Counted from the first letter of the stretch, positions 1 to 7,049 are shown. The stretch: DNA of 9,517 bases from Chamaesiphon sp. (GCA_026786125.1 JAJAYU010000069.1:1-9517), one strand, 5' to 3'. Numbers and translations are program-made. Notes: generated by a model not told the origin, from the letters alone.

Positions 1-14
1 GTAATTGATCGAGC

Positions 15-1538
15 TTATTTCTTGATATTGATCAGATCGGTCAAAATATTATCCAAACCACCATTGACTTGAATTCGATCGATCTTTTCGGCAATTCTCT
101 CTAATATTTCCAACTCTTTTAGTCGTAGGGCGACCGGATTTTCTTCCATTACCTTGGCGGTATTGAGCATACTGCGGGTGGCGGCTGTTTCCTCGCGGCG
201 GCGGACAACGTTGGCTTGGGCGGCTTTCTCGGCTTCGACGACTTTAGTGAGGATGGTTTTGATTTCCCCAGGTAAGATGATGTCCTTCACGCCGACTGAT
301 TCGACGGTTAAGCCGTAATTAGTTGTCTTGGTGCGAATATACTCCGCGATATCTCGATCGATCCCACCTTTATCTTCTAGCAGTCCATCCAACGTCCGAT
401 CTCCAACTGCACCTCGCAGGGCAAACTGAAGTTCTTTGTACAGAAATCCGCTAATATCTACCAAATTATTCATTGCCTGTAACGGATCGCTAATCCGGTA
501 TCCCGCCGTGAGATTCAACCGGACAGGGACTTTATCTTTGGTCAGAATATCCTGTCCCGATACTTCCATTGCCTGAAGTCGGAGATCCATTGCGATCGAT
601 CCGAACGATCGATTAAATGTCCACCAGGCATGGATACCTGGCTCTAACTGGCTCTGAAATACGCGATCAATATACAGGAACCCTAGATGCTGGACAGGCA
701 CTTCGAGGGTGTGGAGGGACTCACCGCTCATATATTTAATCGCAGATGAACCTGATACTAATTCCGCAACTAATTTAGTTGATAATTTTGGATTATTACT
801 AATATCAATAATTTCTACCGTCACGCCTTGCCAAAATAACTTACGGCTGTGGGGTGGCAAAATGGCGATTGGTTGTTGGCGTTCACGGACGATGGCGACT
901 TGTTGAGCTAATGTTTCAGCGACGGTACAATATTGGGCAATAAATTCGGGGTGTCGATCGATCAATACATCTTGATCGGGAAAGGCTGGGTTAAGATCCA
1001 GTCGGTTGAGAGTTTTGAATTGGAGGTCTTTTGATGATGCCCAAAACCCATATTCACCTGTACCGAGTGGACGCACGAAATTATGCTGAATATACATCAA
1101 GCCAATTTCTGATTCAGCTACCTGAAATTTTTTCACCCCACTCAGGGTAATCCCGCGCGTCTTCTCGACTAAAGCTGTTGGTAATTCGATATTTTCAGAT
1201 AGGTTGAAATAATCGACTTTAACGGGGACAAACCCTTTCCAAAAAGTCCGCAATTGATTTGGCTCAACGGTAATCCAGGTCTGACCAATTTGTAGGAGTG
1301 CTACTCTGTCAAATTCAGTTTTGACGATCGTTAGATGCTGTTCTAATTTTGCTCGATCGGTTTGTAATAGTAGTTCTAAATACTCAATCTGAACTTCGGG
1401 CTGATTGAGATCGTAGGCAGTAACACGCCAATTCCAACCGAAATAGCGGTGAATCCCTGGCTCTAAAATTGCTTTAAAATCACTCCGATTGTATAAAATG
1501 CCCCGTTCATTGGGCTTGATGTAGAAAGTCTTAAACAT
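15..1538 (-). CDS. Slipin / SPFH (band 7) family protein with duplicated N-terminal half
   Basis: Predicted 507-residue SPFH-family protein. Slipins and prohibitins form oligomeric scaffolds on membranes; the exact role here is unknown. The SPFH core lies at about residues 280-440: 'GFLYIDRVFQSQLEPGIHAWW' style opening strands, then VSGQDILTKDKVPVRL (326-341), then the slipin-like GLTVESVGVKDIILPGEI (409-426). A charged, alanine-rich helix follows (about 427-485, EAEKAAQANVVRRREETAATR), typical of the coiled coil after the SPFH domain. The first 277 residues are two copies of a segment of about 138 residues that begins like the SPFH core. No clear N-terminal transmembrane helix is seen, unlike most slipins. 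The start is the ATG at 1538; no good Shine-Dalgarno precedes it. Family call is confident; function is not. Confidence 0.88.
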   Translation of the reverse strand: MFKTFYIKPNERGILYNRSDFKAILEPGIHRYFGWNWRVTAYDLNQPEVQIEYLELLLQTDRAKLEQHLTIVKTEFDRVALLQIGQTWITVEPNQLRTFWKGFVPVKVDYFNLSENIELPTALVEKTRGITLSGVKKFQVAESEIGLMYIQHNFVRPLGTGEYGFWASSKDLQFKTLNRLDLNPAFPDQDVLIDRHPEFIAQYCTVAETLAQQVAIVRERQQPIAILPPHSRKLFWQGVTVEIIDISNNPKLSTKLVAELVSGSSAIKYMSGESLHTLEVPVQHLGFLYIDRVFQSQLEPGIHAWWTFNRSFGSIAMDLRLQAMEVSGQDILTKDKVPVRLNLTAGYRISDPLQAMNNLVDISGFLYKELQFALRGAVGDRTLDGLLEDKGGIDRDIAEYIRTKTTNYGLTVESVGVKDIILPGEIKTILTKVVEAEKAAQANVVRRREETAATRSMLNTAKVMEENPVALRLKELEILERIAEKIDRIQVNGGLDNILTDLINIKK

Positions 1539-1825
1539 TTAATTTGGTAGATTCTGTCGATCGCTACCGAACCGACATGATGGTAAATTACGCGCTAATT
1601 TAGCTCTGTAATCATTGGCGTTGTTGACAGCTTTTATGACGGATGATCGGTTTAGTTTTAACTGGATCAAGCGAGTTAGAGAGATAGAAGCATCCCATGA
1701 TAAATCGATCTCTTCAACCAGCAAATATATCGTTCAATCGAAGGAATATACTCAAATTAAAACTTCAGTCGATCGCACTAGTCCAAAATCTGCGGCGATA
1801 TCGCCCAACGCCAACTTTCCAGAGT

Positions 1826-1911
1826 TTGAAAATAATGGACTCGAACCATCTTGGGATCGCTCCCGTACCAAGGGATTGCTCCCTGTATTGTTGGTGGCTT
1901 GCGCCGCTTCA
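1826..1911 (-). pseudogene. Degenerate class II tRNA-like sequence (Leu-CAA-like)
   Basis: On the minus strand this stretch folds partly like a long-variable-arm tRNA. A T arm gatgg/TTCGAGT/ccatt is at 1834-1850. A GNRA-capped variable-arm hairpin ggga-GCGA-tccc lies next to it. An anticodon arm caggg/agcaatc/ccttg is at 1869-1885, with CAA in the anticodon position. The acceptor ends pair only over about five bases (tgaag with ttttca). No normal D arm with its GG is visible, and position 33 is G instead of U. It follows two better tRNA-like genes in the same orientation, so I read it as a decayed or highly divergent member of the array. A chance fold is possible. Bases 1539-1825, between it and the slipin start, hold nothing I can identify. 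Confidence 0.35.
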
Positions 1912-1950
1912 TCCTTAGTGAAGTGCCTAAATTTCGAACCTTTGGCTGGG
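1912..1950 (-). other. Possible tRNA T-arm remnant in tRNA array
   Basis: This 39-nt spacer between two tRNA-like units contains ggttcgaaa on the minus strand, which matches the conserved T-loop core. It is flanked by gccaaa and tttaggc, which can pair with one bulged base. It could be what remains of another array member, or simply a spacer. No D or anticodon arm can be assigned. Confidence 0.2.
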
Positions 1951-2024
1951 TTTAAAGTACAGGATTTGAACCTGTTACACGTCAATGATAAGTTGACTGC
2001 TCTATCCAAATGAGCTAACTTTTG
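1951..2024 (-). tRNA. tRNA-like gene, anticodon position UAU, imperfect acceptor stem
   Basis: The minus strand gives a cloverleaf. The D arm is GCTC/GAGC with a nine-base loop containing GG (1999-2015). The anticodon stem is gtcaa/ttgac with loop CTTATCA (1981-1997). The variable loop has five bases, and the T arm is acagg/TTCAAAT/cctgt (1959-1975). The acceptor pairs only over the inner five positions (aaagt with acttt); the outer two (C:A and A:A) do not pair. Bases 34-36 read UAU (Ile AUA by simple decoding), but base 37 is C, where a purine is normal, so identity is uncertain. It starts two bases after the neighbouring tRNA ends, so the two must share a transcript. No CCA is encoded. Functional status is uncertain. 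Confidence 0.6.
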
Positions 2025-2026
2025 GG

Positions 2027-2099
2027 AGTACGATCTGGGAGTCGAACCCAGGCTATCCCGATGAATTTCGGGTGCTTTATCCAACTAAGCTAATCATAC
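2027..2099 (-). tRNA. tRNA-like gene with a six-base anticodon loop
   Basis: Well-formed cloverleaf on the minus strand. The acceptor is gtatgat/atcgtac (seven pairs, one G-U). The D arm is GCTT/AAGC with loop AGTTGGATA. The five-pair anticodon stem is cccga/tcggg, the variable loop has five bases, and the T arm is ctggg/TTCGACT/cccag. The loop between the anticodon stem halves is AATTCA, only six bases. The anticodon is therefore ambiguous: UUC if the missing base is in the 3' part, UCA if U33 is the first T. Every other arm is intact, so this is not random sequence. It is the promoter-proximal member of the array. Whether it is charged or used cannot be told. Confidence 0.68.
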
Positions 2100-2130
2100 A
2101 GTAGACAAATAATCAGGCGACGGTACACGC

Positions 2131-2178
2131 TCAGACCAATGGCTGGCGCACCAGGCGGATATCTAAAATCCGCACCAT
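2131..2178 (-). other. Leader region mini-ORF and hairpin before tRNA array
   Basis: The leader between the candidate promoter and the first tRNA (about 2100-2205) contains a 15-codon frame, MVRILDIRLVRQPLV then TGA. The same frame stays open upstream for another dozen codons without an ATG. A six-pair hairpin gcggat/atccgc (2155-2173) lies inside it. No Shine-Dalgarno is seen. This may be a leader peptide, the end of a lost gene, or chance; I recognise no family. Confidence 0.15.
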
Positions 2179-2209
2179 AGTCGGCAATCTTATTGGCTGT
2201 CTAGTTTCT

Positions 2210-2236
2210 ATTGTAACATGTGAAGATCGCCAACAA
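2210..2236 (-). promoter_or_regulatory. Candidate extended -10 promoter for the tRNA array
   Basis: On the minus strand TACAAT (2215-2210) is preceded by TG one base away (2218-2217), the extended -10 pattern. A TTGTTG candidate -35 (2236-2231) is separated from it by 15 bases, slightly short. Transcription would start near 2203 and run into the tRNA-like genes. Judged by motif match only. Confidence 0.4.
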
Positions 2237-2283
2237 ATCAAAAATACAAGTCCATACATAAACTACTTGATCGTCAGCTCTAA

Positions 2284-2329
2284 AAATTAAAGGTAGGGGC
2301 AGTTCATAAATTGCCCCTACCTTTAATTT
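2284..2329 (-). terminator. Long perfect hairpin, terminator or dispersed palindrome
   Basis: An 18-base arm aaattaaaggtaggggca (2284-2301) is exactly complementary to 2312-2329. The inner bases add one G-U and two A-U pairs, leaving a four-base loop (CATA). It begins 15 bases after the stop codon of the DUF1816 gene. Read on the minus strand it is followed by a short T run (aattttta), so it can end that transcript. Its GGGGCA/TGCCCC core also resembles palindromes scattered in cyanobacterial genomes, so it may be a repeat serving as a terminator. Confidence 0.6.
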
Positions 2330-2344
2330 CGAGATCGAACACAA

Positions 2345-2638
2345 TTAGCCGAATTGACCGCTCATCGAAGATTTGGCAGAATTATACACATCCTGACCGT
2401 TATCTTCGTAATCGATCGTCATTTGGACTGGTTTACAGCGTTTGATCGCGACCTGAATACCTTGAGCTGATTCGCTCTCCAAGTCTTCTACATAGCCAAT
2501 TTTAGCTGCATCAGCTTCGACTGCGCTGATGAACGGCCCAAAGTAATAAATACAGTGAGGTCGTTCGGTGGTAATTTCGACCCACCAAGCTTGTCCGACG
2601 AGGTGAAGCGCACTGCTCCAAAGATCTTGAATATTCAT
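2345..2638 (-). CDS. DUF1816 domain-containing protein
   Basis: A 97-residue protein matching the small cyanobacterial DUF1816 family. Recognisable features are the N-terminal W-rich stretch (GQAWWVEITTE, about 15-25), CIYYFGPF (29-36), the conserved acidic GYVEDLE segment (48-54), and GIQVAIKRCKP (60-70) leading to MTIDYED. The tail is Ser/Gly-rich. There is no signal peptide or membrane segment, so it is probably cytoplasmic. The biochemical function is not established. The gene stands alone: a hairpin follows it, and about 108 bp separate its start from the upstream rlmB stop. The ATG at 2638 has no strong Shine-Dalgarno. Full length for the family. Confidence 0.85.
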   Translation of the reverse strand: MNIQDLWSSALHLVGQAWWVEITTERPHCIYYFGPFISAVEADAAKIGYVEDLESESAQGIQVAIKRCKPVQMTIDYEDNGQDVYNSAKSSMSGQFG

Positions 2639-2704
2639 TGGTTTCGATTCCGCTGATTCAAAAGAGGTTGATAAGTTGAGAGACTTGGAGAATTGTCTTA
2701 GAGA

Positions 2705-2725
2705 AGTATCTAGCCCCTAGATACT
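2705..2725 (-). terminator. Hairpin after rlmB
   Basis: A perfect nine-pair stem agtatctag/ctagatact with a three-base loop lies 21 bases beyond the rlmB stop codon on the minus strand. There is no T run next to it, so an intrinsic terminator is only likely, not shown. It could instead protect the 3' end of the mRNA. Confidence 0.4.
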
Positions 2726-2746
2726 CAGTAAGCCCAAAATACCTGC

Positions 2747-4282
2747 TTAACGCTCAGATAGTCGTAAAGTATTTGATGATCTCTGACGAGATATCTCATA
2801 CAAGCACATGGCAGCGGCGTTGGCGACATTTAAACTTGGGGTTTTTCCTTTGAGCGGAATCGAAACCAAGTGATCGCAACCTTTTTGAGTTAGCAAGCTC
2901 AATCCATCGCCTTCAGAGCCGATCGCTAGCACCACAGGTCGTCGATCGGTAAAATCAACGGTATGGATTGCTTGTTCGGCTTCAGCCATCGTGCCGTAGA
3001 TCCAGAAACCTGCTTCTTTGAGCTGAGTCAGGGCACGGCTGAGGTTGACGACACGAGCAACAGGCAGATGTTCTAGTGCTCCAGCAGCTACTTTTAGCAC
3101 AGTGGAAGTGATCCCGACAGCGCGACGCTGAGGAATAACCACACCTTGTGCGCCCAATGCTTCGGCAGTACGGACGATCGATCCCAGATTTTGGGGATCG
3201 GTGATACCATCGGCGACGACGATAATTGGGCCATCGGTAGCGGCTAATGCCCGCGTAATTAGCTCTTCAATTTCGAGGTAGTCGTGCGGTGCGACTTGGG
3301 CGACGATCCCTTGATGATTACCACCATTAGAAAGATAGCTCAATCGTTGGGCATCTACTTCATCAACGACGGTGCCATTGGATTTGGCTTGGTCGATTAG
3401 GGTGAAGAAGGCTGGGTGATGGCGAAGTTTGGAAAGTACCCAGATTTTGTTGATTTGGCGTTCTTTTTCGATCGCAGTGAAGACCGAATGCTTACCAAAT
3501 AGGTAATCGGTGACTTCTTCTTCGGTGATTTCTGGTGCGGGGGGATCTTGCCAGCCGCCGCGATTGTTGCGACCACCACCGGAGCGATCTTGCCACTCTT
3601 TGGGCTTGCCGGAGCTACGACTATCTGAGAAGCTGCGATCTCCACCGGACGAGGATCTGTCGTCTCGGTTATAGCTAGGTCTGTCACTAAAAGAGGATGA
3701 GCGATCGTCCCGATTATAGCTAGGTCTGTCGCCACGTCCTCGGTCATCACGACTGCGATCGTCCCGACCACCAAAACTACTGCTACCACCGCGCCGATCT
3801 CCCGCAGCATCATCTCGACGGGGCTTATAACTGTCTGTACGGGGTGCAAAATCTCTTGGACTGCTAGGACGAGGTACACCCCAATCTTTGTGCTCCTCAC
3901 GGGGTTTATCGTTGCCACCAAATTTGCCACCTGGTTTTGGTCGATCAAAGCTAGATCCGCCCTGGGGGCGGGGGCGGTAACTAGATCCAACTTCTGGTGT
4001 ACGCGGACGATAATCCCGATCCCGATCAAAATTATTCGCGCCGTCAGTTTTACGCGGACGACGATCTCCGAATTTGTCATCGGGTTTACCCCGATAGCTT
4101 GAACCTGAATCCGAGCCTTCACTGCGACGGGGTGCATCACCATTGGGGCGATACCTGTCCGAACTACTCGGTCTACTATCGGAGCTACGGCTGGGGCGAA
4201 AATCGCGATCCCCACTGGCTGCACCATCACGCGGACGGGGTGAAGGTTTACCGCCATCGGAGCGACGAGGTTTGAATACCAT
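2747..4282 (-). CDS. rlmB: 23S rRNA (guanosine-2'-O-)-methyltransferase RlmB with long disordered N-terminus
   Basis: SpoU/TrmH-family methyltransferase, 511 residues. RlmB uses S-adenosylmethionine to 2'-O-methylate a guanosine in the 23S rRNA peptidyl-transferase region (G2251 in E. coli). The substrate-binding domain covers about 260-335 ([17 protein letters not shown] onward). The SPOUT catalytic domain covers about 352-500, with all three motifs: [17 protein letters not shown] (362-378), [11 protein letters not shown] (452-462) and [17 protein letters not shown] (475-491). These form the knotted cofactor site. Residues 1-255 are low-complexity, rich in Arg, Asp, Ser and Gly, roughly doubling the usual length of about 250. 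The gene lies 15 bp downstream of mrnC, probably as one operon. The ATG at 4282 is the only clear start; starts after the tail would truncate an uninterrupted frame. Confidence 0.92.
   Translation of the reverse strand: MVFKPRRSDGGKPSPRPRDGAASGDRDFRPSRSSDSRPSSSDRYRPNGDAPRRSEGSDSGSSYRGKPDDKFGDRRPRKTDGANNFDRDRDYRPRTPEVGSSYRPRPQGGSSFDRPKPGGKFGGNDKPREEHKDWGVPRPSSPRDFAPRTDSYKPRRDDAAGDRRGGSSSFGGRDDRSRDDRGRGDRPSYNRDDRSSSFSDRPSYNRDDRSSSGGDRSFSDSRSSGKPKEWQDRSGGGRNNRGGWQDPPAPEITEEEVTDYLFGKHSVFTAIEKERQINKIWVLSKLRHHPAFFTLIDQAKSNGTVVDEVDAQRLSYLSNGGNHQGIVAQVAPHDYLEIEELITRALAATDGPIIVVADGITDPQNLGSIVRTAEALGAQGVVIPQRRAVGITSTVLKVAAGALEHLPVARVVNLSRALTQLKEAGFWIYGTMAEAEQAIHTVDFTDRRPVVLAIGSEGDGLSLLTQKGCDHLVSIPLKGKTPSLNVANAAAMCLYEISRQRSSNTLRLSER
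3647..3730 (-). repeat. Tandem 15-codon repeat within the rlmB tail
   Basis: Residues 185-197 and 200-212 of RlmB are both [13 protein letters not shown]. The DNA under them is nearly the same (both carry ttatagctaggtctgtc on the plus strand). The spacing is 45 bases. This points to slippage or unequal crossover expanding the disordered tail. Confidence 0.8.
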
Positions 4283-4297
4283 ATATATTAACTAAAG

Positions 4298-4732
4298 TTA
4301 TGGGGCTGGAGTGGAATCGATATGGAGTATGGCGAGTAGCTCCGAAAGCCGTTGGGGATTGGTAATGTAAAGATAACCGATTAAAGTCTCAAAACTCGTA
4401 GCCTGCTGATAAACTTCGGGATCGAGGCGACGCGGACGACCATTCGTTGCGTTTCGACCTCGCCGCACTACATCCATTTCTGCGGATGTCAGATGGGTTG
4501 AGAGTAGTTGTAGATGGCCAGACTGCGCTTCGGCTCTTACTTGGGCGACAACTTGCTGATGATAAGCATGAGAACGCTTGGGCGGAATCAAAAATTTTGT
4601 CCGAACATATAGTTCATACACAGCATCGCCTAGATAGGCTAGGGCTGCTGGCGGTATTTGCGGCACTTGGTTAGGGTGGACAGCTAGAATATTAAGCTGT
4701 TGCCAGCTTTGTGGTAGCTCTGTTTCACCCAC
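4298..4732 (-). CDS. mrnC: Mini-ribonuclease III (Mini-III)
   Basis: A 144-residue RNase III-like enzyme without a double-stranded-RNA-binding domain, the Mini-III architecture. In Bacillus subtilis Mini-III trims both ends of 23S rRNA precursors. The first signature LAYLGDAVYELYVR is at 31-44 with the metal-binding Asp36. The second, ATSFETLIGYLY, is at 111-122 with catalytic Glu115. RRGRN (90-94) follows the helical core. The start is GTG at 4732: there is no ATG before residue 85, and an in-frame TAG lies a few codons upstream. The stop is 15 bp from the rlmB start. Both products act on 23S rRNA, which supports co-transcription. Confidence 0.9.
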   Translation of the reverse strand: MGETELPQSWQQLNILAVHPNQVPQIPPAALAYLGDAVYELYVRTKFLIPPKRSHAYHQQVVAQVRAEAQSGHLQLLSTHLTSAEMDVVRRGRNATNGRPRRLDPEVYQQATSFETLIGYLYITNPQRLSELLAILHIDSTPAP

Positions 4733-4824
4733 AGCAATATCTAAATAGTACTAAAAATTTTTGACTTGTGTGTTCTAATTTTATCAAGGTTTCGCGAAAC
4801 TGGGACAAATCCTTACATTTATTA

Positions 4825-5150
4825 AGTTGGGAGTTGGGAGTTGAGAGTTGGGAGTGAATAATTCTTGCTCTTTCAAAGCATTGTTAGGCATATTCTTAGC
4901 TCTGAACTGTCTTGAAAAGGTGCTCTACTTGGGGAAACCCCAAGACCGCACTTTTCGCTATCTTGAAAAGGTGCAGTCTTGCGGCTCACCTTCTCCTGAC
5001 GGAGACGCTACGCGAGTGGACGGGTTCCCCGTTAAAAAGGGTGAGACAGCGACGCATGACCTGGAGGAAACCTCCAGGTTGTGTGCGTCAAGACAAGACA
5101 GGGGAAATCTCAAGACCGCACCTTTAACTCCCAACTCCCGACTCCCAATT
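4825..5150. mobile_element. 326-bp repeat element with inverted ends (MITE-like)
   Basis: The left end (4825-4849) and right end (5126-5150) are inverted copies of a GTTGGGA heptamer array, matching at 22 of 25 bases. Between them are several smaller repeats. CTTGGGG-AAA-CCCCAAG is a hairpin at 4928-4944. The word cttgaaaaggtgc occurs at 4911 and 4962, and caagaccgcac at 4941 and 5111. A word ttctcctgacggagacgct (4991-5009) resembles repeats scattered in cyanobacterial genomes. A nine-pair hairpin around cctggagg-aaa-cctccagg (5059-5079) sits inside an outer gacgca/tgcgtc pair. No transposase frame is present, and short ORFs inside are chance. No clear target-site duplication flanks it. It fills most of the mrnC-STAS gap and ends 8 bp from the STAS stop codon. 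It may be a mosaic of several repeats instead of one element. Confidence 0.6.
4826..4855. repeat. Heptamer tandem repeat (GTTGGGA)n
   Basis: About four copies of the seven-base unit GTTGGGA, one with a single change (GTTGAGA). This matches the short heptameric tandem repeat class known between genes of filamentous cyanobacteria. It forms the left arm of the larger inverted-end element. Confidence 0.75.
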
Positions 5151-5157
5151 GACTTCA

Positions 5158-5526
5158 TTAGGCTGCCTCGATCCGTGCCAATGCTTCATCAACGGACGGT
5201 TGAAGTGATAAAAATTGCTCTAATCTCACCAGTTTCACGGTTTGTGTAACCCGTGGATTGGTGACGATTTGGACGGTTCCTTCAACGCTTTGAGCCTTTT
5301 TAACGAGTTGCACCAAGGTACCGATGCCGGAGCTATCGACGAAATCAATTTTGGATAGATCTAAAATCAGATTTCCTGGCCCTTCTTCAACACATTTTTC
5401 CATTACCTTCCTAAAGGTTGGTTCGGAGAATGCGTCTAGTTGTCCAGTCATTCGGAACAATTGATAGTTATCTCTGACTTCGCGTGTGCCTCGGAGACTC
5501 ACTGTTAAGCTTAGTGTTTCAGCCAT
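5158..5526 (-). CDS. STAS-domain protein (anti-sigma factor antagonist-like)
   Basis: A 122-residue single STAS domain of the SpoIIAA/RsbV type. Such proteins bind a serine kinase/anti-sigma factor and are switched off by phosphorylation in partner-switching pathways. The core motif IDFVDSSGIGTLVQL is at 60-74; the Ser65/Ser66 pair in DSSGIG includes the usual phospho-acceptor. The strand FRMTGQLDAFSE (24-35) matches the start of the family fold. No kinase, phosphatase or sigma gene is nearby, so the partner is unknown. It is probably cytoplasmic. The ATG at 5526 gives a full-length domain; no strong Shine-Dalgarno is seen. The TAA stop is 8 bp from the right end of a repeat element. Confidence 0.87.
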   Translation of the reverse strand: MAETLSLTVSLRGTREVRDNYQLFRMTGQLDAFSEPTFRKVMEKCVEEGPGNLILDLSKIDFVDSSGIGTLVQLVKKAQSVEGTVQIVTNPRVTQTVKLVRLEQFLSLQPSVDEALARIEAA

Positions 5527-5553
5527 GAAATTTTTAGTTAAATAAATGTTTTT

Positions 5554-5578
5554 GTGGATGGTGGATGGTGGATGGTGG
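5554..5578. repeat. Heptamer tandem repeat (GTGGATG)n
   Basis: Three and a half copies of GTGGATG lie 28 bp upstream of the STAS start codon. The same ten-base word in inverted orientation (caccatccac, 5686-5695) lies inside the 3' end of carA. The region 5554-5695 is thus flanked by inverted copies, a smaller version of the arrangement at 4825-5150. No promoter can be assigned with confidence in this gap. Confidence 0.7.
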
Positions 5579-5680
5579 TTAGTTTTATTATCTAAGCATT
5601 GGATCTTAGCCGTTGATTAGTGCCAGCCCTAACACTAACACCCTGAAAACTATTCATACTTACATTACTCTCAATGAAAG

Positions 5681-6835
5681 TTATTCACCATCCACTAAAT
5701 TACGATCTCGCATTTGCTTGACAAACTTTCCAAACAGATAATCGGCATCATGAGGGCCAGGACTAGCTTCAGGATGGTATTGAACCGAGAAGCAGGGCAG
5801 GGTTTTGTGCTGCAATCCGGCAATCGTGCGATCGTTTAAATTGAGATGGGTGATTTCAATCTCTGCGCCTAGAGACTCAGCATCGATCGCAAATCCATGA
5901 TTCTGGCTGGTGATTTCTACTGTCTGGGTTAAACCTGCTGGTTGATTTAAGCCCCGATGCCCAAACTTGAGTTTGAAAGTCTCAGCACCTAAGGATAGAC
6001 CGAGGATTTGATGTCCCATACAGATGCCGAAAATTGGCTTGTCAGCAGCTAACAACTCTCTGGTGGTGGCAATTCCGGCGATAACGGCAGCAGGGTCCCC
6101 AGGGCCGTTAGAGAGGAAGATGCCGTCAGGATTGTGCTTGAGGATATCGGCGGCTGATGTATCAGCGGGGACGACAATGACCTTACAGCCATAACTAGCC
6201 AAACGCTTGAGAATATTGCGCTTAACGCCAAAATCTAAGGCGACAACCGTTAATTGTTTGGTACTATTATCCACTGATTCAGGCTTGAATTCCCACATCG
6301 CTTCGCTCGGTTGAGACCACTCATATATCTCTGAAGTAGTCACATTATTAACCAGGTTTAATCCAGTCATGCTAGGTGCAGAACGGACGAGATTGAGTAA
6401 TTCAGCCGGATCGAGAATTTCGGTGGAAATTGCTCCATTCATGGCTCCAGCCGATCGTAATTTGCGGGTCAGGGCGCGAGTATCTATCCCGTGAATCCCA
6501 GGCACATCGTGATGTTCGAGATATTTGGGGAGGGATGCTGTCGATCGCCAGTTACTTGGACGATAGCAGACATTGCGGGCGACTGCTCCCCGCACATGGG
6601 GAAATGCAGACTCATCATCGTCAGGATTGACACCTGTATTGCCCAATTCGGGGTAGGTGAACACGACAATTTGACCGCTATAGCTAGGATCGGTGAGGAC
6701 TTCCTGATAGCCAGTCATTCCGGTATTGAATACAACTTCTCCAATGGTCGTACCCATAGCTCCAAATGACCAGCCAGGGTAGGCTGTGCCATCTGCTAAG
6801 ACTAATAATGCTGGCAAGACCGTAGCAACGGACAT
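5681..6835 (-). CDS. carA: Carbamoyl-phosphate synthase small (glutaminase) subunit
   Basis: A 384-residue CarA. It hydrolyses glutamine and channels ammonia to CarB to make carbamoyl phosphate for pyrimidine and arginine synthesis in the cytoplasm. The N-terminal domain shows [19 protein letters not shown] and [20 protein letters not shown]. The class I glutaminase domain shows [10 protein letters not shown], the nucleophile Cys272 in IFGICMGHQ, and the catalytic pair His354/Glu356 in [14 protein letters not shown]. The start is placed at the ATG at 6835, just before [15 protein letters not shown], where family members begin. The longer frame to 6886 would use a TTG and adds unrelated residues. 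No carB is in view, so the subunits are not adjacent downstream. The last codons (V-D-G-E-stop) coincide with an inverted copy of a nearby heptamer repeat. Confidence 0.94.
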   Translation of the reverse strand: MSVATVLPALLVLADGTAYPGWSFGAMGTTIGEVVFNTGMTGYQEVLTDPSYSGQIVVFTYPELGNTGVNPDDDESAFPHVRGAVARNVCYRPSNWRSTASLPKYLEHHDVPGIHGIDTRALTRKLRSAGAMNGAISTEILDPAELLNLVRSAPSMTGLNLVNNVTTSEIYEWSQPSEAMWEFKPESVDNSTKQLTVVALDFGVKRNILKRLASYGCKVIVVPADTSAADILKHNPDGIFLSNGPGDPAAVIAGIATTRELLAADKPIFGICMGHQILGLSLGAETFKLKFGHRGLNQPAGLTQTVEITSQNHGFAIDAESLGAEIEITHLNLNDRTIAGLQHKTLPCFSVQYHPEASPGPHDADYLFGKFVKQMRDRNLVDGE

Positions 6836-7049
6836 AGACTTTACAAACGGGTTATTATGGCGCAGCCATTCTACCACAAACAACAACGTTTATATTGCTT
6901 ACCGATTTTTCTCAGCTTTTTCCCAAGTTTGGGCGAGGATTACCTGTGTAAATATGTAATGCAAAGCATGGTCGATCAAATCGAAATTAGCTAAGATCGA
7001 GTTACGTCAGATTAGCCAAAATCTTTGTAACTTTTATCGAACTGTCACA

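Noticed and set aside
1539..1724. 61-codon minus-strand frame whose stop touches the slipin ATG
   Set aside because: It needs a TTG start, has no ribosome site and no family resemblance. The stop-start contact is suggestive but not enough.
1752..2084. 110-codon minus-strand frame across the tRNA array
   Set aside because: It runs through conserved tRNA arms and its translation resembles no protein.
3397..4257. 286-codon minus-strand frame overlapping rlmB
   Set aside because: It is a shifted reading of the low-complexity Arg/Asp/Ser tail; repetitive codons keep the alternate frame open.
4826..4855. CRISPR-like array
   Set aside because: The seven-base units have no spacers, so this is a simple tandem repeat, and no cas genes are present.
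4848..5249. 133-codon plus-strand frame and shorter ones nearby
   Set aside because: They lie on hairpins and dispersed repeats and run into the STAS gene in antisense.
6836..6886. 17-codon N-terminal extension of carA
   Set aside because: It uses a TTG start and adds residues outside the family's usual beginning; the ATG at 6835 fits better.
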